This document shows positions 18,143 to 25,709 of a stretch of DNA of 64,000 nucleotides, piece by piece. Position numbers and translations under genes: made by a program. Source of the DNA: JADFGZ01 sp965222345 (GTDB lineage Bacteria > Acidobacteriota > Terriglobia > 2-12-FULL-54-10); assembly GCA_965222345.1 (NCBI GenBank), contig CBDCTS010000002.1:186001-250000 (forward strand). Direction: 5' to 3'. The notes under the pieces were generated by a model. The model was not told the origin of the DNA. It was given only the letters and a program-made list of their open reading frames with translations, and searched no databases. Positions within the stretch are counted from its first letter, which is position 1. The number at the start of each line of letters is the position of its first letter.

Positions 18143-18466
18143 TCACCAGGAGCGGGCCGTAGCCCAACCCAAAAGGATGACGACCACAAGGCTGAGGAGC
18201 AGCAGCATTCCGGAGGGTATGAGCTTTCCTGTTTTGCGGAACCGAAAGGCAAACAAAACCCCAAGAGCCAGCGAGAAGGCAGTGGCCATCAGGTAGCCGC
18301 CGTAAGGGTAGCCCAGCGAGATGCGGTAAGCGGTGGCAAGCAGCACGGCGCTGATCAAGCTGGCCGTGAAAGACATGCGGCTGCCGGAGATGCGCCAGCC
18401 CACGATGCCGCCAACTACCAGAACGGCGGCATAGATCAGAATGACGTTTGAAAAAAAGGTCTCCAT
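18143..18466 (-). CDS. TMEM14-like small membrane protein
   Basis: This 107-residue protein has four hydrophobic helices. It shows the TMEM14/UPF0136 signature of Gly-rich helices with GGIVGWRISGSRMSF, SLISAVLLATAYRIS and YPYGGYLMATAFSLALGVLFAFRFRKTGKLIPSG. The bacterial function is not established. It converges with the NCS2 gene 74 bases away and is followed upstream by about 190 bases without genes. Confidence 0.8.
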   Translation of the reverse strand: METFFSNVILIYAAVLVVGGIVGWRISGSRMSFTASLISAVLLATAYRISLGYPYGGYLMATAFSLALGVLFAFRFRKTGKLIPSGMLLLLSLVVVILLGWATARSW

Positions 18467-18657
18467 ACGGCACTCTGTCTGAACGGGCGTTCAGAAAACT
18501 TACCCGGCGGAAGATTAAAGTCAATGGGTGCCGAAGGCCCATCACTAAAGCCCGGTTCAGGCACGTTCAGAATCCCGGCACGATGACCCTATCCAGATTG
18601 TCCTGGAATTTCCGAAGCCCCGCCATACTGCATTCGCGGCTGCAAGAGAGCGTCTTT

Positions 18658-19305
18658 TTAATTGCTGGCGAAGCAGTATAACAAGCCGTCGCCGCCCGAG
18701 CCCTGCAACGCTTCCTGGCTACATCCTCTGCTGGGATGCGCCGCGTTCCATGACGTAGTATTGCCACCCGAGCGGTCGTGATGCCCGACCATGGCGCTGC
18801 CCGCATCGCTGCTGGTCCAGTTCTGGCAGGTCCGGTCCTCGCTGCCTGCGATAGCCCTGCCGTGTGAATCGGAGCCTGTCAGGATATCGTGCCGGTTGGG
18901 GCTATCCCCGCGTCCGTTGACCAGCTCGCCCTTCTCGTTCAGTGCCGTGTCCTTGAAAAGATAGTTGCGGTCGCGCTCGATGTCTCCGTGAAGATCGGCG
19001 ACGTTTGGAGCAATCCGCACTCCCTTGGCGTTGTGCCAGGGGCCTTGGCCAATGCGGTCGCGTGCATTGACGGCTCCCGCGCCCTGGGTGCTGAGGTAGG
19101 CGCGCCACGTACGGTCTCCGGCTCCCGCGGCTTCGGCCAACATCTGGCATTGCCGGTCGGCTCCGGCCAGCCCGCCCAGATTGGCTCCATTGCCGGAGCC
19201 AGTGCTCGTGACGAAGAAGGTCATCGGAGCGTCTTGCGCCAGCAACAGGTAGGAGCCCAGCATAGTCACCGTGATCGCAGCAAAAACATATTGCATCTTA
19301 CTCAT
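18658..19305 (-). CDS. Secreted lectin-like protein (endostatin/DUF1554-like fold)
   Basis: This is a 215-residue exported protein. The ATG at 19305 follows AAGGAGA. The signal peptide is MSKMQYVFAAITVTMLGSYLLLAQ. The mature part begins MTFFVTSTGSGNGANLGGLAGADRQCQMLA, followed by WRAYLSTQ, ARDRIGQGPWHNAKG and CQNWTSSD; four Cys could form two disulfides. This layout resembles the C-type-lectin-like domain of endostatin/NC10 and DUF1554 proteins, often found on secreted bacterial proteins. Ligand unknown. It is an isolated gene next to a stretch of hairpin repeats. Confidence 0.7.
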   Translation of the reverse strand: MSKMQYVFAAITVTMLGSYLLLAQDAPMTFFVTSTGSGNGANLGGLAGADRQCQMLAEAAGAGDRTWRAYLSTQGAGAVNARDRIGQGPWHNAKGVRIAPNVADLHGDIERDRNYLFKDTALNEKGELVNGRGDSPNRHDILTGSDSHGRAIAGSEDRTCQNWTSSDAGSAMVGHHDRSGGNTTSWNAAHPSRGCSQEALQGSGGDGLLYCFASN

Positions 19306-19425
19306 ATCGGTTCTCCTTCTCGCTATTGTTTGATGATGATTGCCGATGGCTGTTCGCCTTTTACTGCTAGTCAGAATAATGGTTTTGAGGCAAAACGGCA
19401 ATACTTTTGCAGGGCGGGGGAATCT

Positions 19426-19623
19426 GGCAGGGCAGGCATTCCTGCCTGCCCTGGAGAGAGCACAGGGCGGTAGGCCTGTGCTCCATTTCCTTCGGCTCCG
19501 CTGAGGACGGGCTTGCAATCAGGCAGGGCAGGCATTCAAGTAGCGACAGGCATTAGGTAGGGTAGGCATTCTTGCCTGCCCTGTAGAGAGCACAGGCCGG
19601 CAGGTCTGTGCTCCGTTTCCTTC
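19426..19623. repeat. REP-like hairpin repeat cluster
   Basis: Two related units of about 67 bases lie at 19426-19492 and 19556-19623. Each has a stem of the type GGGCAGGCA-TTCC-TGCCTGCCC (perfect in unit 1), followed by GAGAGCACAGG and GTGCTCC. A partial unit (GGCAGGGCAGGCATTCAAG) lies between them at 19522. A related hairpin, GACAGGCA-TACT-TGCCTGTC, occurs at 21187-21206. No gene is seen in 19306-19841. Confidence 0.7.
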
Positions 19624-19841
19624 CGCCCTGTGCCCCATTCTGTCCCACCTACACCCCCCGATCAGTGGCCCCGGTTGGCTTTCCAGTGGCTTTTTAAGCC
19701 AAACAAACCCAATCAAACCCAAAACGAAGCCAATCCTTTTGTTGATTCTAAAAGATATAATGGCTTCGTTTTGTAAAAAAAGTTTTTTGCCTTGCCATCC
19801 GATTGCCATCGATGCCCATGTATCAGGCGAAGGCGGACATC

Positions 19842-20745
19842 TTAAGCCACCGCCTTGAAGCGCTCAAAGCGCAGCGCAAGCCGGTCCCGATCCGGTCGGT
19901 CCTTGGTGCGGCTCGGCAGATGGATGGCTTCGCCATTGAGGCGCTTCAGGGCTTCGAGCATCGGGCCGTCGTTCTGATCGAGCAGGCGGCCTGAGACATG
20001 CAGGCGATAGTCTGGGTCGATGCCGATCAAATGAGCGTCGAAGGCGGCATGATGTATTTTCGACAGGGGGATGCCGTTGGGGATTACCGGCTGGCCGAAC
20101 TGTTCATCCTTGTCCGAAATAATGTGCGCCGCATCCAGGAGTAGCGGTTCGGGGAGTCCTGACAGCGCGCAGCGCCCATTATAGGCACTGATGATGGCTA
20201 CACGGAACGTTGCCTGATGCAGCCGTTGCTTGACGGCTCGCAGAGCATAACGCTGTTCCAGGGTGTTCTCCGGCGGCACCAACGCATCCTGATCGGGCAC
20301 GCCGAACGCGACATGCGCCTTTAAAGCCCTGGCGTCCCATCCTGTGATGAAGGCCGGGCGCGATGCCGAGGAAATAGATCACCGGTATCCGGTTCTCGAA
20401 CGCCTCGCGCAGCCAGCGATTGTCCGCCGCCTCCGAATTCTTCCCCATAAAGGCGTAATCTACTGTCTCGACGCCCTCATAGATCTGGCGGTGCACCTCG
20501 CGTTGGTCGTCGTACCAGATTTTGCCGCCCGATTTCGGAAATACGGTTTTGATAGACAGCAGGAAGCGCATCTGCTGTGGCTTGAAAATCCCCCTTCGCG
20601 GATTGACGAGCGGGATACGCTTGCCTTCGAAAATAAAGCCTGGATTTAATTCCCTTGCGGTCAGGTGGTCATGCACTTCGTCCAGCCTGCGAACATGCTT
20701 GAAAGCCGCCATTCGCATCAGGGTGTCTCGGTCGTTATCGCTCAT
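19842..20745 (-). pseudogene. HNH endonuclease gene broken by a one-base frameshift
   Basis: Two minus-strand frames give one protein of about 300 residues. The 5' part (start MSDNDRDTLMRMAAF at 20745) reads to VIYFLGIAPG. The 3' part continues from about GVPDQDALVPPENTLEQRY to the end, with the HNH core LSGLPEPLLLDAAHIISDKDEQFGQPVIPNGIPLSKIHHAAFDAHLIGID. Removing one G in the CCCGGCC run near 20353-20357 joins them as ...GIAPAFITGWDARALKAHVAFGVPDQD. The family is the HNH endonucleases often annotated as putative restriction enzymes. The gene is a recent pseudogene unless the extra base is an assembly error. The N-terminal domain should recognise DNA. Confidence 0.8.
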
Positions 20746-20899
20746 TGATGTCACCGATCATCTCCGGAACCAATGCTCATCGTGCCCGGCCAAGAGGAAG
20801 TGGCCCTTGTAGTTCTCAGTTAAGGTTGTGGTGACGAAACCATAAACCTAGACCAAAGGAGAAACCACAATAACCCAGCCCAGCATTTCACTAATCGAG

Positions 20900-21043
20900 A
20901 TGACCTATTACGACTTTCCCGCCAGGTACTGGCTGAGCATCCAAACGACCCATCCCATTGAGTTCACTTTCACCACCATTCGTCACGGGACCCAGCGATT
21001 CCGGGGCTGCCGCCGGCAGCCTCTGCACAGCAGCCAGCGATAG
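20900..21043 (+). pseudogene. IS256-family (Mutator-like) transposase fragment
   Basis: About 47 codons read MTYYDFPARYWLSIQTTHPIEFTFTTIRHGTQRFRGC before losing similarity. The pattern YDFPA-x-W...T-x-PIE-x-TF-x-T-x-R matches the C-terminal catalytic region of IS256 transposases, where the Glu of PIE is the third acidic residue. Nothing of the N-terminal part is visible. It is a relic in a decayed region between the HNH pseudogene and the IS1380 element. Confidence 0.7.
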
Positions 21044-21319
21044 CCCTCCGGTTCTCGGTTTTCGCGCACGCACATACCTTATATTTTCCTGAAGGTAGAG
21101 AGGCGAGGCAACAAAATTAATCCGAAGATTCTGAGGAAACCGAATTTGCCGAAAGAACCGAAGCGCCCGCATCCGAGCCAGGTAGCGACAGGCATACTTG
21201 CCTGTCCTCTTCTCCCGCATTTCCCGTTTGAAATCGTAGAAGCAACCCTCGACTAACCTCCAACATCAATATTGATGCGGGTTCCAGCATCAACATTGCA
21301 TTCCGGAGGTGTATACCTA

Positions 21320-22648
21320 ATGGGTGAGAGCCAAAAACAGGCATTTCAACTGTCATTCAACCGGTTTTTGCGGGTTGCCTTTCAAGGATCGCGAGTGACA
21401 TCCAACGGTGGGCTGATTCTGGTGCGAGAGCTGGACGAGCGATTGGGATTCGATGAACTCGTCGAACAGCACTTGACCGACTCTCGGGCAAACAATGCGC
21501 GGTTGTCTTTTGCGGACCTACTTCGACAGTCGGTCTACAGCCGTCTGGCTGGATACGAGGATGTGAACGATGCCGAGCGGCTATCTCAGGACCCGGCGTT
21601 GCGGCTGATCGGTTCGGAGAAGATTTGGGATCGAGGGGCGGCTCTGACTTCTCGGTTGCAGACCTTCGAGACGGAGATGCTGGCTGAGGAAGGGAACTTC
21701 GCAGGGCTGGCACGGGTGAACCGGGAACTGATCGGCAGAGCAGAAGCAATCCATTCGCACTACCGAACTGTGCTGGACATGGATTCGACCGAGATTCCGG
21801 TCTACGGGGAGCAGGAGAATAGCGCCTACAACGGGCACTTCGAGTCCACCTGCTATCACCCCCTGCTGTTATTCAATCGAGACGGCGACTGTCTGGCTGC
21901 CAAATTGCGACCGGGCAACGTCCACAGCGCCGAGGAATGGGAAGAACTTCTCCTGCCGGAGATCGAGCGGCAGCAGAAGCGGGGCAAGGAGGTGGTATTT
22001 CGTGCCGACGCGGCCTTTGCGAAGCCGGAGATTTACGAGGCGTTGGAGAAGCGGGGTGTGAAGTATGCCATCCGCATCCCTTCCAACGAGAACCTCCAGC
22101 GGGACATCGAGGAGTTGCTGAAACGTCCGGTAGGAAGGCCGGGCCAGAAGCCGTTGGTGGAGTACAAGGGGTTTCTGTACCAAGCCGAGAGTTGGAAGAC
22201 GGCCCGACGGGTGGTAGCCAAGGTAGAACATCATCCGGGGGAGTTGTTCCCGCGAGTGGGGTTCATTGTGACGAACCTGACGCTTCCGAGTCGAGCGGTG
22301 GTGCGGTTCTATAATAAGCGAGGGACAGCAGAGCAGTGGATTAAGGAAGGCAAGCAGGCGGTGAAGATGACGCGGCTCAGTTGCCATCGGTTCCGGTCCA
22401 ACGAGGTACGGCTGTGGCTGACCATCATTGCCTATAATCTGGGAAATCTGTGGCGGCGACTGGTGCTGCCACAGAGAATCGGGAACTGGTCCTTGACGAG
22501 CTTGCAGCAGCGGTTGGTGAAAACCGGAGGACGCCTGATTAAGCATGCCCGCTACTATTGGCTATTGCTGGCAGAGAGCCATCTGACTCGGCGGCTGTTT
22601 GCCAGCATGCTGGGGCGGATAAATGGGCTGTCGCTTCCGTCGGGATAG
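21320..22648 (+). CDS. IS1380-family transposase
   Basis: This is a 442-residue DDE transposase. GGAGGT at 21304-21309 supports the ATG at 21320 (MGESQKQAFQ). The N-terminal part contains SNGGLILVRELDERLGF and LLRQSVYSRLAGYEDVNDAERLSQDP, typical of IS1380. Acidic candidates are LDMDSTEIPVYG (first D) and VVFRADAAFAKPE (second D); the third acidic residue lies in the region RGTAEQWIKEGKQAVKMTRLSCHRF. The gene is full length and undisrupted. ISEcp1, the best-known relative, mobilises neighbouring genes by using alternative right ends, which matters for the next gene. Confidence 0.93.
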   Translation: MGESQKQAFQLSFNRFLRVAFQGSRVTSNGGLILVRELDERLGFDELVEQHLTDSRANNARLSFADLLRQSVYSRLAGYEDVNDAERLSQDPALRLIGSEKIWDRGAALTSRLQTFETEMLAEEGNFAGLARVNRELIGRAEAIHSHYRTVLDMDSTEIPVYGEQENSAYNGHFESTCYHPLLLFNRDGDCLAAKLRPGNVHSAEEWEELLLPEIERQQKRGKEVVFRADAAFAKPEIYEALEKRGVKYAIRIPSNENLQRDIEELLKRPVGRPGQKPLVEYKGFLYQAESWKTARRVVAKVEHHPGELFPRVGFIVTNLTLPSRAVVRFYNKRGTAEQWIKEGKQAVKMTRLSCHRFRSNEVRLWLTIIAYNLGNLWRRLVLPQRIGNWSLTSLQQRLVKTGGRLIKHARYYWLLLAESHLTRRLFASMLGRINGLSLPSG

Positions 22649-22980
22649 CCTAGCCTGCGGCACCCAATAAAATGATTCCGATATCCCCCGGGAATGGAGG
22701 GGTGTCTGAAAAAGCTGGTTCTGGAAGCCGAGGCGATGGGTTTTTGGGGACTCGGAAAGAGCGGCTGGAAGCCGCTGGCAGTATCTCGGAGAAAATATTG
22801 GGCTGGAAGTGCTCAGTTGAAGGCCAACGGGTTTATACTCACGAGTCGGAGGGCCAAAAAACTAATTCCGGCTTAGAGTCCAGGCCTTCAGGCCTGTGCC
22901 TGCTTGCCCGCCCCGACCATGTCCGAGCGCAGCCGAGGAAAACGAAGGGAAAGTTGAAGGAAGCTACCGAAGGCGCGCGA
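22649..22980. other. Non-coding right part of the IS1380 element
   Basis: No credible gene is seen between the transposase stop and the right-end repeat. It contains a short GC-rich palindromic piece (CAGGCCTTCAGGCCTG near 22880). Confidence 0.4.
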
Positions 22981-23015
22981 CTCTGACTATACACGAACTC
23001 TGAAAGCGCTCTAAA
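22981..23015 (+). repeat. IS1380 right-end repeat A
   Basis: This 35-base sequence (CTCTGACTATACACG...GCGCTCTAAA) is repeated at 23635-23669 with 33 of 35 bases identical and in the same orientation. It continues as AAGCC, which is also seen in the relic end at 25271-25290. The two copies bracket the single gene at 23049-23630. Confidence 0.75.
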
Positions 23016-23048
23016 AAGCCTACAGATTATGCGGCGAAGTACGGGTTA

Positions 23049-23630
23049 TCAGAGAACGTTATAGAGGCAGCACTGCATCAGCCAGTCGTTACCGTTGAGG
23101 ACGAGCGGTTCGGACGGCTGCAACCTGATACTGATACCGGCAACTTCTTGCTGAACGTCCGATTCCAGTCGGGAGAGCCATCGTTGAATGGAGTCGAAAT
23201 TAGACTTGGGCGCGTGGACGATTAGAAGTACGAAGTGTTGGAGGTTAGGTTCTTGTGTCGCTCGGCGTCGCTGCTTCTGAAAGTCTATTCGAATTTTACT
23301 GTAGAGGCCTTTATCGAAATTTTCTTTAATTAAGTGTGGTCCTTTTATTTCTACAGTGGCGTTACCGCAAATCAACAGATCCAAGCGAGGTTCACCACCG
23401 GATTTGGCTTCCAACTCAAACTCCAATTCACGAAACCGGCCAGCGAGTTCTTTGACCAGAAGATAGCGAATCCATTCCTCGTTGGGGTACCCCCGCACGG
23501 TCCAAGGCCAAAGCTGTCCCACCGATCGTGATTTAAGCCGACGCTCCTCGAATTCTAAGGAATCCGTGATCGCCGCTAGGATCGTCTTTCCGTAATCGCG
23601 ACTCTCTGCCTTCACTTCGATCTTGTTCAT
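23049..23630 (-). CDS. PD-(D/E)XK-like nuclease candidate bounded by IS right ends
   Basis: This is a 193-residue protein (MNKIEVKAESRDYG start at 23630). The segment EPRLDLLICGNATVEIKGP has D84 and E94-x-K96, the spacing of a PD-(D/E)XK catalytic core, and an upstream Glu (E51/E52 in YPNEEWIRYLL) sits on the preceding helix. The remainder alternates strands and helices (HFVLLIVHAP, DSIQRWLSRLE). No partner methylase or helicase is nearby, so it is not an obvious restriction system. It lies between two direct copies of an IS1380 right end and converges with the transposase, so it looks like a captured passenger gene. The nuclease assignment comes from the motif only. Confidence 0.6.
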   Translation of the reverse strand: MNKIEVKAESRDYGKTILAAITDSLEFEERRLKSRSVGQLWPWTVRGYPNEEWIRYLLVKELAGRFRELEFELEAKSGGEPRLDLLICGNATVEIKGPHLIKENFDKGLYSKIRIDFQKQRRRATQEPNLQHFVLLIVHAPKSNFDSIQRWLSRLESDVQQEVAGISIRLQPSEPLVLNGNDWLMQCCLYNVL

Positions 23631-23634
23631 GCGG

Positions 23635-23669
23635 CTCTGATTGTACACGAACTCTGAAAGCGCTCTAAA
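23635..23669 (+). repeat. IS1380 right-end repeat B
   Basis: This is the second copy of the 35-base right-end sequence (33 of 35 bases identical to repeat A). The following bases (CGTGAATCC) differ from the AAGCC seen after repeat A, and the cytochrome pseudogene begins here. Confidence 0.75.
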
Positions 23670-23673
23670 CGTG

Positions 23674-24078
23674 AATCCTCCGTTCGCCGCGGCGCAGGCG
23701 CTTGATTTTGAGTTTTTCCGGACCCGCGTCGAGCCCATCCTGCTCAAGAAACGAGGCGACCGTGCCCGCTGCTACAGTTGCCATGAGGGAGCGAACAATG
23801 GCTTGAGCTTGCAAAGTCTCTCGCCCGGGAGCACCTCCTGGACCGAGTAGCAGTCCCGCCAGAATTTCCGGACGATCTCGCCAATCGTCGCCCCCGGCAG
23901 ACCGACTACGAGCCTGTTTCTGATGCATGCGCTGGCGCCCGAGGCGGAGGGCAATCCGCGTCCCACCGGGATGCACCACGGCGGCAGACAGTTCGAAACG
24001 CAGGACGATCCCGACTGCAAAACCCTGGCCGAATGGGTCCGGGGAACCAAGGCGGGAGGCAGTTCCGGCGGCTATTAG
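23674..24078 (+). pseudogene. Planctomycete-type cytochrome c (PSCyt1-like) fragment with an amber stop
   Basis: One frame reads ALDFEFFRTRVEPILLKKRGDRARCYSCHEGANNGLSLQSLSPGSTSWTE, then TAG at 23851-23853, then QSRQNFRTIS...FLMHALAPEA...HHGGRQFETQDDPDCKTLAEWVRGTK to TAG at 24076. The CYSCH motif would bind one haem c. The stop replaces a codon that is Glu in similar sequences (GAG to TAG). No start or signal peptide remains; the 5' end is replaced by the IS right-end repeat. It is a decayed fragment of a secreted haem protein. Confidence 0.75.
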
Positions 24079-24109
24079 ACCGTTTTCATGGATGATGTAT
24101 CCGTGCTGG

Positions 24110-24958
24110 CTATCTCCCCATAGCTTTCTGCTTCCATAGCTCCCAGGCACGGAAATGACGGTTCCGGTCCCAGAGTTGCGCGTCCACAAGGCCACCCTCG
24201 TTCTCGGTCAGGAAAGTGGAATTGGGATTCAATGTCAAAGCCTGCAACTGAAGCGTGGAGTTGATCTGCAGATAAACGCTCCGGAAAACGACCAGCGGCA
24301 GAGCATTGGCGGCGATGACAGCCCCGTGGCCTCGCATCAAGGCCGCAGGATGATTCCCCAGAATTCTGGCTAGGGCGCGTCCACGGTCCGCCGTGCGGAC
24401 CAGCATGTCCGTCTCCTCGCCCATCTCTTCCCGAATGTCAAAGACGGGCACGCCCCGGGCGATGAACGAGCTCATGTGATAAACGGGCCGGGGAGTAATA
24501 CCGGCAATGCCCAAGGCAATGACCGACGGAGCGTGGCTGTGGACCACGGCGTTCACGTCGGGCCGGGCCTTGTAAATCTCGCCGTGGATGAAGACCTCGG
24601 AATACAATGACCGCCCTCGGGGATCGACCGGCCTGCTGTCCAGGTCGTATTCCACGATGTCCTCGGCGGTGACCAGCGCCGGGGCCAGGGAGCGGGAAAT
24701 CAGGTAGCGGTTCGGGTCCTTGTCATGGCGTACGCTGACGTGCCCGTAACCGTCTACGACGCCCTGGTCGGCGATGATGCGGTTCGCGGCCACCAGGTCC
24801 TCAATGAGTTGCGGCGATGCCGGACCCGCGGAAGCCGGAGCCTGCTGCGCCCAAGTCTTGTGGTGGGCGAACAGTGCGCCTCCCGTGACCGCCAAGGCGC
24901 AGGAGCGCAGAAATTTTCTGCGGCCAAGTCCATGATTTTGTCGCTGAGCAGAGTCCAT
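24110..24958 (-). CDS. Class II aldolase/adducin-family protein with Tat signal
   Basis: This 282-residue protein starts at ATG 24958 with AGGAGG 11 bases upstream. The long frame continuing further upstream is IS relic sequence. The N-terminus has a twin-arginine signal (GRRKFLRSCALAVTGGALFAHHKTWAQ). The aldolase II fold follows: IADQGVVDGYGHVSVRHD, a catalytic/metal region EVFIHGEIY, HSHAPSV (two zinc His) and MRGHGAVI (third His). Family members cleave or epimerise sugar phosphates or decarboxylate; export makes a classical sugar-phosphate aldolase role unlikely here. Substrate unknown. The gene appears intact although both flanks are decayed elements. Confidence 0.82.
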   Translation of the reverse strand: MDSAQRQNHGLGRRKFLRSCALAVTGGALFAHHKTWAQQAPASAGPASPQLIEDLVAANRIIADQGVVDGYGHVSVRHDKDPNRYLISRSLAPALVTAEDIVEYDLDSRPVDPRGRSLYSEVFIHGEIYKARPDVNAVVHSHAPSVIALGIAGITPRPVYHMSSFIARGVPVFDIREEMGEETDMLVRTADRGRALARILGNHPAALMRGHGAVIAANALPLVVFRSVYLQINSTLQLQALTLNPNSTFLTENEGGLVDAQLWDRNRHFRAWELWKQKAMGR

Positions 24959-25062
24959 CACCTCCAGAACCTCCTGAATCACATTTAACGGGAATTTCCT
25001 TTTTTGTCCTTCCAGCGATTGAAAACATACACCCATTTGCGTCCCGCCCAGCCGTCTTCCAA

Positions 25063-25290
25063 CTACCGTACCAGAATCAGTCCGCCGTTGGAAGTCACCT
25101 TCGATCCCTGGAACCCAACCCCTAAATACCGTTTGAACGACAGTTGAAATGCCTGTGTTTGAGCCTCGCCAATGGGGTTTACTCCTCCAGAAGGCCATAT
25201 GGATGCTGAAACCTGCGTCAACATTTATGTTGAGGGTTGGCAGATGGTTACCACTGCGTTTTCAAGCTGGAAATGCGCTCTAAAAAGCCT
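25063..25290 (-). pseudogene. 5' relic of a second IS1380-family element
   Basis: Read on the minus strand, 25290 to 25174 matches the left part of the element at 21218-21319 along its length (GCATTTCC..., AACCCTC, CAGCATC, GGAGG). The following codons read (ATT)GEAQTQAFQLSFKRYLGVGF and QGSKVTSNGGLILVR, then TAG at 25063. This corresponds to the first 34 residues of the intact transposase. The start codon is ATT and a Glu codon has become TAG, so it is dead. The outer end GGCTTTTTAGAGCGC matches the right end of the intact element in inverted form. Confidence 0.75.
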
Positions 25291-25674
25291 CCGACATGTA
25301 ATAAATCCTCACGCCGCGCCCATCGCCGTTGATCTGCTCTCGATGCTGGAGCGGGAGGAGAAGAATAAGCCCTATCGTTACGCCCCTGATTCCAGCGGGA
25401 TTTTTATTCCGCAACACACCTGATGCGCCGGACCCGGCGTTCTCACATCGCTGACCGGTAGACTCATCGAGACTTGTTACTCTGAGCGTCCCCCGATCAC
25501 AATCAGGCAGACACTCGGTTCATCGGCCACCAACGCATGATCGAGTGTTGCAACAAACTCTACAGTCATCTAAAATCCAGCAGCGTCTATTATCTTCCAC
25601 AAATGTCTACTAAGAACTTAGTAATCAATTAGTTATATGAGTTGTGCAGTGACTTGACTTGCTCACAACATCCC
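25291..25674. other. Stretch without a recognisable gene
   Basis: The stretch is AT-richer towards the integrase promoter. A short frame ending in YRYAPDSSGIFIPQHT near 25423 is not recognised. No tRNA or convincing attachment-site repeat was found. Confidence 0.35.
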
Positions 25675-25703
25675 TTGCAATCCATGGGTATCCCCTATAT
25701 AAT
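25675..25703 (+). promoter_or_regulatory. Sigma-70-like promoter of the integrase gene
   Basis: TTGCAA at 25675-25680, a 17-base spacer and TATAAT at 25698-25703. The predicted transcription start about 7 bases on coincides with ATG 25710, so the mRNA may be leaderless. Confidence 0.55.
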
Positions 25704-25709
25704 ATGGTA

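Larger units (their letters stand above)
21218..23021 (+). mobile_element. IS1380-family insertion sequence
   Basis: The limits are inferred. The left boundary is where similarity to the IS1380 relic at 25063-25290 begins (GCATTTCC...). The right boundary is the end of GCGCTCTAAAAAGCC, which reads outward as a match to the inverted end of that relic (GGCTTTTTAGAGCGC on the minus strand). The element is about 1.8 kb with one transposase gene. A perfect left inverted repeat was not found, so the left end may be damaged; a REP-like hairpin abuts it. A second copy of the right end lies at 23635-23669. Confidence 0.6.

Noticed and set aside
22672..22986. A 104-codon frame after the IS1380 transposase
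   Set aside because: It lies in the non-coding tail of the element and has no protein-like features.
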